55,188 bases of DNA from JBBSBY01 sp038205805 (GTDB taxonomy: Bacteria; Desulfobacterota; Desulfomonilia; Desulfomonilales; Desulfomonilaceae), in NCBI GenBank assembly GCA_038205805.1, contig JBBRBO010000011.1:1-55188 (forward strand), written 5' to 3'. Under the pieces are notes generated by a model. It had not been told where the DNA came from, ran no database searches, and worked only from the letters and a program-made list of their open reading frames with translations. This document shows positions 43,837-53,060 of the stretch, one piece after another (the stretch's first letter is position 1; each line of letters opens with the position of its first letter). The position numbers were made by a program, and so were the translations under genes.

Positions 43837-44564
43837 TGGAAACCTGATGGAATGCGCCGGGGCGGGCCGCTCTTCCCGGAAACTTCGGTTAAACGCATGC
43901 GCAATCGAAGAAGTAATATCGAGGAGAACCTTCTTGAAAGAAGGCTTCTCCCCAAATCCCTCTCCAAGAAGCTCTGCAATTGCCGAAACCGGCTTTTCTC
44001 AAGGAGAAAATGCCGCTTTCGGCGCTTATCACAATTTTTTGTGAAAGTGGTTCGCAAAACCTGCTTTGCAACAAAAGCTCCGCAGGTGTTACTTCTTTGA
44101 AGCAAATAGGTATACTACGTATTTCAACCGAACTTTCCCTATGGAGAGATTTCCGTTATTCTGTATGGGAAAAAATAGTTTGTCCGATTCAGTTGATGAG
44201 CTACACCGTGGCCCCATGGCGCATATAGTTGATAGAGCCCTCTTGCCGGGCGCCGACCTGGGGATAAGGTTCGTGTTGTTGTCCATTCACGGTATCATGC
44301 ACGGAGACGCAAGGGCTTTAGAGCGTCCTCGTAATTACCATGTAACCGGCATCACACTTATTTTGCTGTGAAGGCAAAAGACCTGGGTGGGGGCGGCACG
44401 CATAGCGAACATGGCACTGGGCAAACGGTTCGCTGTTGTGCCGCGCGCGAAAGCGGCGAAAACGGTATCTGCTGAAACGATTTTCAGCTCCATGTTCAGC
44501 CGGCTGATCTCCGGTTATTCGGGATTTCCATACGTATTGATCGCTTTTATAATTGGGGAAGCCT
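43837..44564. other. Intergenic region after pfp
   Basis: R1 copy at 43895-44113, then 450 bp in which I recognise nothing. Confidence 0.5.
43895..44113 (-). repeat. R1 element after pfp
   Basis: Minus orientation. Begins GCATGCGCAATCGAAGAAG, has AACCTTCTTGAAAGAAGGCTT and GCCGAAACCGGC...GCCGCTTTCGGC hairpins, and ends AAATAGGTAT. Nearly full length (about 219 bp). Confidence 0.82.
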
Positions 44565-47027
44565 ATGGGGTGTGAAGAGCAAAAGGATACGATGCTGAAA
44601 GAAAATGAAGAGCTATACCGGCAAATGTTTGAGGGAAACCGCGCCGTCAAACTGCTTGTGGATCCGGGAACGTTTTGCATATTGGACGCTAATCAAGCGG
44701 CCGCCGACTTTTACGGCTATGATCGAGACACATTGAAGCGGATGAAGATCTTGGATCTCAACGTCTTAACTCTCGATCAGATTCGTGAGCGCATGAGCGA
44801 CGCGGAAACATACAAAGTAAGCCGGTTCATATTTCAGCATAGGTTGCGATCAGGAGAGATACGGGATGTGGAGGTATGTTCCAGCCCGTTGCACCTGCAA
44901 GGAAAGCAAGTCCTATACTCCATCATTCACGACATTACCGAGGGCAATCGAGCGGCACAGGAACTCAGGGAGACCCAAGAAAAGTATGCCGCCCTATTCG
45001 CTAATGTGCGGGACGCCATCATCCTCGTGGATGCGGCGCATTTCAATATTCTCGATTGCAACAACGCGGCGGTGGAGCTTTACGGGTATTCCAAGGATGA
45101 GTTTCTCACCAAAAAGCTCATGGACATCTCCCCCGAAATGGAAGGCGAGCTGAAGGACCATCGACAAGAAGACTCGAGGACTACTTCCGGAACGTTGCTT
45201 CGTTACCATGCTAAAAAAGACGGAACGCTCTTCCCTGTGGAAATCACAAACGCTGTCTTAGACCTTAAGGGCGGAAAGGTGGTTTGCGGCATTATTCGAG
45301 ATATTACGGATCGTAAATCCGCTGAAGAGGCCCTTGCAGCCGCTTACAGCGATCTCGAACAACGGGTGGAAGAGCGCACCGCCGAGCTGAATCGAAAGAA
45401 CGAACAACTCGCTGAGGAAGCACTCGAACGAACGAAGGCGGAGGAGGCCCTTCGTATCAGCGAGGGACGCTATCGCCAGTTGTTCGAGGACGCCCCGATG
45501 ATGTACGTCATTACGAGGGATAAACAAGGGGCGCCCCTCATCGAAGATTGTAACAGTACGTTTTTGCGGTCATTGGGGTATACGTTTGATGAGGTGCGCG
45601 GTGAGCCTCTAGCCAAGTTTTATTCGTCTGAATCTCGTGTTGCGCTTCTCGAGGGTGGCGGTTACCGACACGCTTTAGCCGGAGAATACTTCTGCGGAGA
45701 ACGAGAACTCGTCCATCGAAGCGGCGCCGTGCTTTCGACGCTCCTATACACGACGGCTCTCACCGATCCCGCCGGTCTTGTGACGGGTACTCGGGCTATG
45801 TATGTGGATATCTCCGAGCGAAATAAAGCCGAGCGAGAAAAGGAAAACCTCAATCAGCAACTCCTTCAATCCCAAAAGATGGAATCCCTCGGCACGTTGG
45901 CCGGAGGTATCGCCCATGATTTCAACAATCTCCTGACGATTATCCTTGGTTTTTCCGAATGCGTGCTTTCGGAGAAGAAACCGGGTGACGCCGACTACGA
46001 AGACCTTAACAAGGTAGTAGAGGCAAGCCGCGGCGCCGGTGAGCTGGTGCAACAAATCCTTGCCTTCAGCCGTAAGACGGAATCCCAACCGCGGCCGTTC
46101 AACCTGAACGAAGGCATCGAGCGCCTCCGGAAAATGCTTTCCAGGTTGATTTCTAAAACCATCGAAGTAGAAATGAGCCTCGACACCACCATTCCCATGA
46201 TAACGGCCGATCCCACGCAGTTGGAGCAAGTCCTTATGAACCTTGCCGTGAACGCGCGGGACGCCATGCCCGAGGGCGGAACGCTCCGCATAGCCACAGA
46301 AACGGTGTTGTTGGATGAGGTTTACTGTCAATCCCATATCGACGCGTGTGAGGGCCGAAACATCCTGCTTACGGTGAGTGATACCGGTAGTGGTATTGAT
46401 CCCGATCTGCTGGACCGAATCTTCGAGCCGTTCTACACAACAAAGGCCCGCGGTGAAGGGACGGGATTGGGGCTCTCAATGGTATATAGGATCATTAAGA
46501 GCCACGGCGGTCACGTTCTATGCGAGAGCGAGCTGGGCAAGGGCACGACCTTCAAGATGTATCTCCCGGAACGGCCGTTTCCCGAACAAGCCAAGGTAAC
46601 AACGACCCCCGACCTTTCGACGACCGCGACCGGGACGATCCTCCTGGTGGATGACGAACTCCTGGTGCGGTCACTCGCGCGAAGAGTCCTGGAAAAAGCG
46701 GGCTACACGGTCATAACAGCGGAAGACGGTCAGGAAGCCATCGAGATATACAAACGCAAGGGGGAGGAAATTTCCCTCATCATCCTGGATCTTATCATGC
46801 CCGTCATGAACGGGAAGCGGTGCTTCGAGGAAGTCCTGCGGCTGGACCCGTCCGCGAAGATTATCATAGCGAGTGGGTTTGCTCCCGAGGAATCAACAAA
46901 AGAACTACTCGAACGAGGCGCCAAAGATTTCGTCCCGAAGCCCTATAAGGTGAATAACCTTCTCACTGCAGTGCGTGACGTCTTGAAGGGCGACGGGATT
47001 GATACCCATGCGCAATCAAAGAAGTAA
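44565..47027 (+). CDS. Three-PAS hybrid histidine kinase with receiver domain
   Basis: 820 residues, no membrane segment. PAS domains at about 15-125, 135-248 and 298-420; coiled coil at 255-298; HisKA with His451 (GGIAHDFNNLL), HATPase (NLAVNARDAMPEGG, SDTGSGI, GEGTGLGL), then a receiver with VDDE, Asp742 (LIILDLIMPV) and KPYK. The kinase-receiver part closely resembles that of the kinase at 38.4 kb, suggesting duplication; the PAS sets differ. Start at ATG 44565 after GGGGAAG; a TTG at 44553 is possible. The last eight residues (DTHAQSKK) and the stop lie inside an R1 element. Confidence 0.92.
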   Translation: MGCEEQKDTMLKENEELYRQMFEGNRAVKLLVDPGTFCILDANQAAADFYGYDRDTLKRMKILDLNVLTLDQIRERMSDAETYKVSRFIFQHRLRSGEIRDVEVCSSPLHLQGKQVLYSIIHDITEGNRAAQELRETQEKYAALFANVRDAIILVDAAHFNILDCNNAAVELYGYSKDEFLTKKLMDISPEMEGELKDHRQEDSRTTSGTLLRYHAKKDGTLFPVEITNAVLDLKGGKVVCGIIRDITDRKSAEEALAAAYSDLEQRVEERTAELNRKNEQLAEEALERTKAEEALRISEGRYRQLFEDAPMMYVITRDKQGAPLIEDCNSTFLRSLGYTFDEVRGEPLAKFYSSESRVALLEGGGYRHALAGEYFCGERELVHRSGAVLSTLLYTTALTDPAGLVTGTRAMYVDISERNKAEREKENLNQQLLQSQKMESLGTLAGGIAHDFNNLLTIILGFSECVLSEKKPGDADYEDLNKVVEASRGAGELVQQILAFSRKTESQPRPFNLNEGIERLRKMLSRLISKTIEVEMSLDTTIPMITADPTQLEQVLMNLAVNARDAMPEGGTLRIATETVLLDEVYCQSHIDACEGRNILLTVSDTGSGIDPDLLDRIFEPFYTTKARGEGTGLGLSMVYRIIKSHGGHVLCESELGKGTTFKMYLPERPFPEQAKVTTTPDLSTTATGTILLVDDELLVRSLARRVLEKAGYTVITAEDGQEAIEIYKRKGEEISLIILDLIMPVMNGKRCFEEVLRLDPSAKIIIASGFAPEESTKELLERGAKDFVPKPYKVNNLLTAVRDVLKGDGIDTHAQSKK

Positions 47028-47227
47028 TATCGGGGGAGAACCTTCTTGGAAGAAGGCTTCTCCCCGAACCCCTCTCCAAGAACTTTTAAAATGGCCGAAA
47101 GCGGCTTTTCTCAAGGAGAAAACGCCGCTTTCGGCGAATCTTAAACATTCTCAGATAAGCATCAAGAAAACCTAGTCTTACAAAAATCACCTTCACCAAT
47201 AGTACTCCGTTGGACGCGTATCGGTAT
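47002..47227 (-). repeat. R1 element, complete copy between convergent genes
   Basis: 226 bp. Right terminus ATACCCATGCGCAATC encodes the end of the kinase; left terminus ...GCGTATCGGTAT touches the TAA stop of the methyltransferase. Terminal hairpin 47033-47065 (GGGGAGAACCTTCTT / AAGAAGGCTTCTCCCC). Central hairpin 47094-47135: GCCGAAAGCGGC + TTTTCTC, loop AAG, GAGAAAA + C + GCCGCTTTCGGC, 19 pairs with one bulge. The best-preserved copy. Confidence 0.88.
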
Positions 47228-48678
47228 TACTTCTCCCTTTCCTGCACGGCCGCGAGAGCCGCTACATCAAGTCTACCCAAGATGCGGGCGGTTATGGGGC
47301 GCTTGGCCTCGGGGCTGACGAGGCACGAGAAGAATTCCTGGGCGGTCGGTGAATTCAGGCGATTCGCCGTGGTTCGCGCCTCCTCCTCGGTCTGGAAGGG
47401 GAGGAAGTAGCAGGTGTCGTCCAGGATGGTGGGCTTTCCTTCACGGGGAGGGATCACGGTGAACTGTGGTTGAGCGGCGAATCCGGACACGGCCACCTTC
47501 CACAGAGAGAATGTGTAGTCTCCCACCCCAAATATGGCGAACCTGGGTCTGTTGTGGTAAATGGAGCTTCTTCGGGCGTCCAAGAGATCGGCGTGAGCTT
47601 CCAAGTACGCCCATGCTTTGGGGCGGGAAACGCGGAGTTTCACGGGATCATCAGCCAAGCTTTTTTGCGTCACGGGCATGAAGAGCGGCCACGGGCCTTT
47701 AACGTCCGTGCTGAGCATGGCGCTCTTACAGAGCGGATAGAGGCAATCCCCTTCGATGTCCACGATTTCGCCGAGGCCGTTCCTCAGTCGATCCCCTTCT
47801 CTGTGGAGTTCCATGACGTGGGCGCAATCGTGTTTCACGCCGGATCGCCATTTGGGGCCGTTTTCGTGGTCCAGGTGACGCAGCCGCTCGTAAGCGTCCA
47901 TGTTCAGCACGAGCCCTCTCTCAGTGACGCCCGCGTTCACAACGGAGGCGGACTTCACGTCTAGGCCGTCATACATAGGGAAGCGCCCGTCCCAGGGTCG
48001 TAGCCCGCACGTGGTCACCGTGAGGAGACAGGCGCTCACGTTCACTCCAAAGTGTCGCTTGGCGTCAATAGCGTGTATGGCAGCGGAACTCACGGGCCGA
48101 CCGGCTCGCTTTAGGTCAAGGATCACCCGCTTGGCCGTGGATGTCTTGCACAGCATGGCGAGGGCGCCTTCTCGTCCCGCAAGGAGATCGAGGGCCTTCA
48201 GGATAATCCATTCCGCAATGTCGAAATTTGCGGCTCCCGTGACGGCATCCAGTCCCGCCAGGCCGGCGGCGTTGTACTTGGGGGGAAGGTTTCCGCTGTG
48301 GAGGGCTCCCAAGGCGGCGTTGGTCACCCAAGGGGGATTGCCGATAATCAGCAAGGGGTCGGGGCCGAGATCGGGGAAATGGGTCCAGTCCGTGGAGAAA
48401 ATGTCTGCGTGGAGTATGTTCGTGCGTTTGTGGAGTCCGTGAAGGCTCATGAGGACTCGGGCGGCCTGGACGTGCTCGCCGTTGATGTCGAGGCCGGTAG
48501 CTTTCACTACGTCTGGAAACGCTTCAAAGGCCGCCAAGAGGAAATTCCCGGTCCCGCATGACGGTTCGAGAACGGACTTCGGCTGGAGCCCCATAGCGCT
48601 TACGCATCGACAAACCTCGGTCGCTAGACCCTGCGGCGTCTGAAAATCACCATATTCTTTTCGTTTTTTCTGTTCCAC
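47227..48678 (-). CDS. N6-adenine DNA methyltransferase (orphan, Eco57I/TaqI-like)
   Basis: 483 residues. SAM-binding motif I LEPSCGTGNFL near residue 35, motif IV catalytic NPPW (GNPPWVTNAALG), with motif X-like YGDFQTPQGLA at the N-terminus: the gamma-class order (X-I-IV). The long C-terminal part resembles a target-recognition region. No restriction endonuclease is encoded next to it, so it is either an orphan or a single-chain system without a visible nuclease domain. Start: GTG at 48678 (VEQKKRKEYGDF) preceded by GGAAG; a TTG at 48717 is also open. An R1 end meets its stop codon. Confidence 0.85.
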   Translation of the reverse strand: MEQKKRKEYGDFQTPQGLATEVCRCVSAMGLQPKSVLEPSCGTGNFLLAAFEAFPDVVKATGLDINGEHVQAARVLMSLHGLHKRTNILHADIFSTDWTHFPDLGPDPLLIIGNPPWVTNAALGALHSGNLPPKYNAAGLAGLDAVTGAANFDIAEWIILKALDLLAGREGALAMLCKTSTAKRVILDLKRAGRPVSSAAIHAIDAKRHFGVNVSACLLTVTTCGLRPWDGRFPMYDGLDVKSASVVNAGVTERGLVLNMDAYERLRHLDHENGPKWRSGVKHDCAHVMELHREGDRLRNGLGEIVDIEGDCLYPLCKSAMLSTDVKGPWPLFMPVTQKSLADDPVKLRVSRPKAWAYLEAHADLLDARRSSIYHNRPRFAIFGVGDYTFSLWKVAVSGFAAQPQFTVIPPREGKPTILDDTCYFLPFQTEEEARTTANRLNSPTAQEFFSCLVSPEAKRPITARILGRLDVAALAAVQEREK

Positions 48679-49071
48679 CGGGCTTCCACGGCGGCCGGCC
48701 GGCCTATGACTTGACAATTTTACTCAAACACAGCATGTACTCCCCGAAGGGCATTGAGGTGATTAGGAAAGAATTTTTTATTAAAAACAAATACTCGTTC
48801 ACGGATGTATTAAACTCATATCATGATATAATCTCTGAATGAAACTCTTATCATTTGGGGAACTCTAATGCGGAGAGGACACCCGATGCGGTTCCCGGAC
48901 TTTCGGGGTCGCTCCCGTAAACGGCTTGCCTGAAGCGCTGTGGAATATTTGATGCGCGAGCGCAACGAGCATTGCATACCGTTCATCGGCGCCCTTGCAA
49001 CTACTTGAAATTGCGTAAGGGGCGCAGAGCCGCCTCAAGCCCGGTAATGGTTACGAACAATGGAGACTCCT
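48679..49071. other. Divergent intergenic region
   Basis: AT-rich 48760-48860 with a perfect TATAAT (48827-48832) next to palindrome ATATCATGATAT (48818-48829); no good -35 box. A P1 word, CCGGTAATGGTTAC, lies at 49041-49054, preceded by CAGAGCCGCCTC as at 4802. The promoter of the caspase gene is probably here. Confidence 0.45.
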
Positions 49072-51360
49072 ATGGTTTGGGCTAAAAGACTCGGCATACT
49101 CATGATGACTGCGCTTGTTTGTGGGATCATGGCGCAGACGGCCCTATCCGCCGCCGCCCCAAAGAGTGCGGAACCCGAACGTCGAGCGGCCAACGGAAAC
49201 ACGCCGGCTCTGCAAACGGGCAGCCTCTATGCGCTGGTGGTGGGAGTTTCCTCGTACACGGACAAAAAGGTGCCGCAGCTGGATTTAGCGGACAAAGATG
49301 CGGAATCCTTCGGCCAGTTCCTTGAGACGCAGAAGGAGATCTTCAAAGACGTCAAGGTGACGTTTCTGCTGAACGAGAAGGCCACCAAACTCGAGATCGA
49401 GAAGTACCTGTTCTACACGCTTCCGAAGGCCGGCAAGGATGACACAATCGTGCTGTTTTTCAGCGGTCACGGGGCTTTTGACCCCATCCGTCCCGACGAC
49501 TTCATGTTCTTGCCGTATGACACCGAGACGGACTACATCGGCGCAACCAGCGTCAAGATGAGCGGCCTTGACTTCCTGAAAGGGATCAGCGCCGAACGCG
49601 TCTTGATTATTGCGGATGCGTGTTACGCCGGCGGCTTCACGGACATGAAAGCCAAGAGCCTTGTCCCATCCATGGAAACCTTTATGAAGGAAATCCGCAA
49701 TTCCTCGGGTCGCGCGATCATCACATCGGCCAAGCCCGAGCAGTTATCCTGGGAAAACCCCAAGCTCAAGAACAGCATCTTCACGAACAACTTCCTGGAA
49801 GGACTCAGAGGCAAGGCCGACAGGGACCACGACGGTATCGTCACCTTGAACGAGGCGTACGAATACGCGTATTCCAAGACCAAGGACGACACACAAGGCC
49901 GCCAGCACCCGCAGTTCGAGGGCAAGATGGTGGGCGCATTCCCGTTGTCCTACGTAGGCCCCAGAATTCCCCAGGCTGAATTAAAGAAAAGATTGCTCCG
50001 CGCGGCGGAAACGGGAGACCCTGCGGCAATGGAGCAAATCTTGCCCAGACTCGCCGACGTGGACGTTCGAGACGAAGACAATAACACTCCCTTGATCCTT
50101 GCCGCCCGTAAAGGCAGCGTTGAGACCGTGAAGATGCTTTTAGCGAAAGGGAGTGATCGAGACGCCGCGAACAACAAGCGTGCGACGGCGTTGTCCTACG
50201 CCGCGGAGAAGGGTGATTTCGATATGTGTCGCGTCTTGATCGACGGCGGCGCTTCGGTGAACACAAAGACCGGCGAGGGGAAAAGCCCCCTCATTTTGGC
50301 CGCGGCCGGCGGCCACAGGAACATCGTTGATATACTGCTTCAGGAAGGCGCGGACGTAAAAAACCGCACCAATAATGGGGAAACCGCCTTGAGTCTCGCC
50401 GCCCAATCCGGGTCGGCGGACACGGTGAAGACCCTCCTGAAGTGGTCGGACAGCTTGGGCATCGAGGACATCAACTCGGAAGGGGCTCTGATTAACGCAT
50501 GTCGAGGCGGACACGCCGAAGCGGTCAAGCACCTCATAACGAAGAATCCACCAGTCAAGGTGTCCGGCGGTATTCCTGAACGAAAACTCATGCTGAGCGT
50601 CCTGCGCGGCGACGCCAAACGGGCCACGGACGAGTTGCAAAACGGCGCCAATCCCCTCTGCATGCTCGAAACCGGTGACACCCCCCTCAGTCTGGCGGCG
50701 TGCTTGGGCTACAAAGACATCGTGGGTCTCATGATGAACCGGAACGTCAATCCGGACTTTATGGGCGCCAACAATCGCACGCCCATCATGGAAGCCGCGG
50801 CTAACGGTCATGCCGAGATCCTCGGTATTTTGGCCAAGGCCGGGGCCGAGATAAACGCCATGGACAAGAACGGCGCAACAGCGCTCATCATAACCGCCGG
50901 AGCGGGAGAGCTGCGGTCCGCAAGGACACTTGCGGAACTCGGGGCGAACCTGGAGCTGCGTGACGCCGAGGGCGCCTCCGCCCTGTTCAAGTCCGCACAA
51001 TTGGGTAAGGCCGACATGGTGAAATTCCTCCTGAGCAAGGGCGCCGACCCTGAATCACAGGACAAGAACGGCAATACTCCCTTGACGATCTCAGCGGCTA
51101 ACGGACACGCCGGCATCGTGAACATCCTTGTGCGGAGCGCCGACATCAACGCTCGCAACCAACAGAAGAGCACCGCGCTCATCCTTGCCGCGAAGTACGG
51201 TCACAAAGACATCGTGCGCCTCCTGTTAAACCAAGGCGCCGATGTTTCCCTCGAGGACTGGGAAGGCAAAAGCGCACTCACCGTGGCGCAGGAGCGCGAC
51301 CGGGACGAAATCGTCACCATGCTCCGAGAGTCCAAGATGAAGGCGGAACACAAGCAGTAG
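49072..51360 (+). CDS. Exported caspase-like (peptidase C14) protein with EF-hand loop and 14 ankyrin repeats
   Basis: 762 residues. Signal peptide (KRLGILMMTALVCGIMAQTA, cut near ALSA). Caspase-like domain 50-245 with an intact dyad: His133 in FFSGHGAF and Cys184 in ADACYAGG. Next a canonical EF-hand loop DRDHDGIVTLNE (250-261). Then about 14 ankyrin repeats from 300 to the end (NTPLILAARKGSVETVKMLL and similar). Probably a calcium-responsive periplasmic or surface protease that docks on partners through the ankyrins; the role is unknown. Start at 49072 has GGAG six bases before; an ATG at 49060 is four codons earlier. Confidence 0.88.
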   Translation: MVWAKRLGILMMTALVCGIMAQTALSAAAPKSAEPERRAANGNTPALQTGSLYALVVGVSSYTDKKVPQLDLADKDAESFGQFLETQKEIFKDVKVTFLLNEKATKLEIEKYLFYTLPKAGKDDTIVLFFSGHGAFDPIRPDDFMFLPYDTETDYIGATSVKMSGLDFLKGISAERVLIIADACYAGGFTDMKAKSLVPSMETFMKEIRNSSGRAIITSAKPEQLSWENPKLKNSIFTNNFLEGLRGKADRDHDGIVTLNEAYEYAYSKTKDDTQGRQHPQFEGKMVGAFPLSYVGPRIPQAELKKRLLRAAETGDPAAMEQILPRLADVDVRDEDNNTPLILAARKGSVETVKMLLAKGSDRDAANNKRATALSYAAEKGDFDMCRVLIDGGASVNTKTGEGKSPLILAAAGGHRNIVDILLQEGADVKNRTNNGETALSLAAQSGSADTVKTLLKWSDSLGIEDINSEGALINACRGGHAEAVKHLITKNPPVKVSGGIPERKLMLSVLRGDAKRATDELQNGANPLCMLETGDTPLSLAACLGYKDIVGLMMNRNVNPDFMGANNRTPIMEAAANGHAEILGILAKAGAEINAMDKNGATALIITAGAGELRSARTLAELGANLELRDAEGASALFKSAQLGKADMVKFLLSKGADPESQDKNGNTPLTISAANGHAGIVNILVRSADINARNQQKSTALILAAKYGHKDIVRLLLNQGADVSLEDWEGKSALTVAQERDRDEIVTMLRESKMKAEHKQ

Positions 51361-51559
51361 CCTTCTCTTTTCACTACCGGTCAGCACGGAAAGAGAAAAA
51401 GCTTTGAAAGCGCTTTCTTGAGGAAGGTTGGTAACACCTTCTTACAGATGAACTTCGCCGAATCTGCGTATCTGCTCGCCTTGAGGCGGCCCTGAACGAG
51501 CCCAATGGCCTCACCATAGCGGCGACACAATGTACATTCCGGACACGAACAACCACCCT
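51361..51559. other. Gap between caspase gene and R1 copy
   Basis: 200 bp with imperfect hairpin TTCTCTTT / AAAGAGAA (about 51362-51398); no gene. Confidence 0.4.
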
Positions 51560-51781
51560 ATACCAACATGTATCAAAGACGTAAAATGGGAGAAAACTTT
51601 CTTGAAAGAAGTTTCTTCCCTTACCCCTCTCCAAGAAATTCTGCAGTTGCTAAAAACCGCTTTTCTCAAGGAGAAAACGCCGCTTCCGGCGATTACCACA
51701 CATTTTCCAGAAAGAGGTTGGAAAAAGCAGTTTTGCAATAAAAGCTCCCCCTATCTCACCTTATTGAAAGCGCATCGGTAT
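51560..51781 (-). repeat. R1 element at the 5' break of a truncated RND gene
   Basis: 222 bp. Begins ATACCAACATGTATCAAAG, ends GCGCATCGGTAT. Terminal hairpin arms here are AACTTTCTT and AAGAAGTTT; both arms differ from the AACCTTCTT / AAGAAGGCTT of other copies but pair. The RND fragment starts seven bases after the element. Confidence 0.85.
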
Positions 51782-51788
51782 TAATGGT

Positions 51789-52388
51789 GTGCGGGACCGA
51801 ATTGAAGCGATTCAACTACCCCCGGGCTATTCATTGGAATGGGGTGGCGAGTACGAGGATTCCGCACAAGCCCGCGCGGCTTTGGCAAAACCTTTGCCGG
51901 TCGCTTTAGCGCTTATGGCCTTCATTATCATAAGTCTTTTCAACTCCGTCCGTACGACGTTGACGATTTGGCTGGTCGCGCCTTTGTGCCTCATCGGCGT
52001 CACTGCGGGCCTTCTGTTCTCGGGGCTGCCCTTCGGCTTTATGGCCCTGCTGGGGGTGCTCAGTTTGGGAGGTGAACAGATCAAGAATTCCATTGTCGTC
52101 TTGGACAAAATTAGAAACGAAACCGAGAGCGGGACACCGCCTTATGATGCCGTCATAAAGGGATGCGTGACTAAGCTGCGCCCAGTGCTTGTGGTGGCCA
52201 TAACAACGGTGCTTGGTATGATTCCCTTGATTCAAGATCCTTTCTTCTCAGCCATGGCAGTGGCTCTCATGGCCGGACTCTTGTTCGCCTGCGTCATAAC
52301 CATGTTGATCGTGCCGGCGCTGTATGCGATCCTTTTTGGGATTCACGAACCCGCGACCGGTCCCCCGGAAGGTCCCTACACGGGGTGA
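51789..52388 (+). pseudogene. 5'-truncated RND efflux pump permease (AcrB/HAE family)
   Basis: 199 residues that correspond to the last fifth of a ~1030-residue RND permease: LPPGYSLEWGGEYEDSAQA, FNSVRTTLTIWLVAPLCLIG, FMALLGVLSLGGEQIKNSIV and LRPVLVVAITTVLGMIPL are TM8-TM12 family blocks. The remaining ~830 residues are absent; sequence before the fragment is an R1 element. No ribosome site precedes the GTG. Without the periplasmic and TM1-7 parts it cannot act as a pump. Deletion ending at the repeat is the simplest reading. Confidence 0.85.
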
Positions 52389-52847
52389 TGTTTAGTATGG
52401 TTCACCGAGCGAGACATGCGGACGGACGGCCGCTCGGTGAGCTAATCAAACGGTTTGCGACCGCCGGGACGTAGAACATACACAATATTCCCATTCGGCC
52501 GTCTCTTCGTTTTCCCTCCTGTGATGAAAATCCTACAAATGGTGAGTAGTTACGCTCACCTGATGCTTGCTCCACACGCAGGCCGCACACCTTTTGAGTG
52601 GTTGTCACACAATAATGGGTCGCTTCGATCCCTCCGTGCGTCCATTACGGTTGCCTTGAGTTATATTCACGCCTTTCCGCGCTCCCGTATAGGAAAAATA
52701 AACAGCCGGTAGTTTACTCTCTCTCTCAAGTTATCTTTATTGCCTAGTTATTAGCTTTTTTTCTTATTACCCGCAGGCAGGCGCCATTTTTGCTGCGCAA
52801 TAGTGTCGGCGATTGTTTTCATCTGCATGCGGAGGAGGAATTTTATA
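52389..52847. other. Intergenic region
   Basis: Contains the inverted pair at 52402-52440 and otherwise nothing recognisable; openings here lack coding character. Confidence 0.45.
52402..52440. repeat. P1-type inverted pair (10-bp arms)
   Basis: TCACCGAGCG (52402-52411) and CGCTCGGTGA (52431-52440), perfect, 19-nt loop, 14 bp after the RND remnant. Confidence 0.65.
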
Positions 52848-53060
52848 ATGGGTCTACGTCTTTCCAAGTATTTTGAACAGATAGCGGAAGCGGGCGTAAC
52901 ATTGGGCGAAGCGAGAATGCAGCTTAAAATGGGTATGTCCAAGCAACGGGCATCAACAATTGAGGATTCTCCTGAAATCCTTGATAAAGCCGCTCGCGTT
53001 TACGAGGAACTCATCAAGACCAAGGATCTCTTCGCAAGGAGGAGCCGGAGTCATGCCTGA
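52848..53060 (+). CDS. Small hypothetical protein, translationally coupled to the V4R-like gene
   Basis: 70 residues, mostly helical, charged (MGLRLSKYFEQIAEAGVTLG...). A strong GGAGGAGG lies nine bases before the ATG. Its stop TGA overlaps the next start (ATGCCTGA), so the two are coupled. No family recognised; it may be a partner or regulator of the two V4R-like proteins. Confidence 0.7.
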   Translation: MGLRLSKYFEQIAEAGVTLGEARMQLKMGMSKQRASTIEDSPEILDKAARVYEELIKTKDLFARRSRSHA

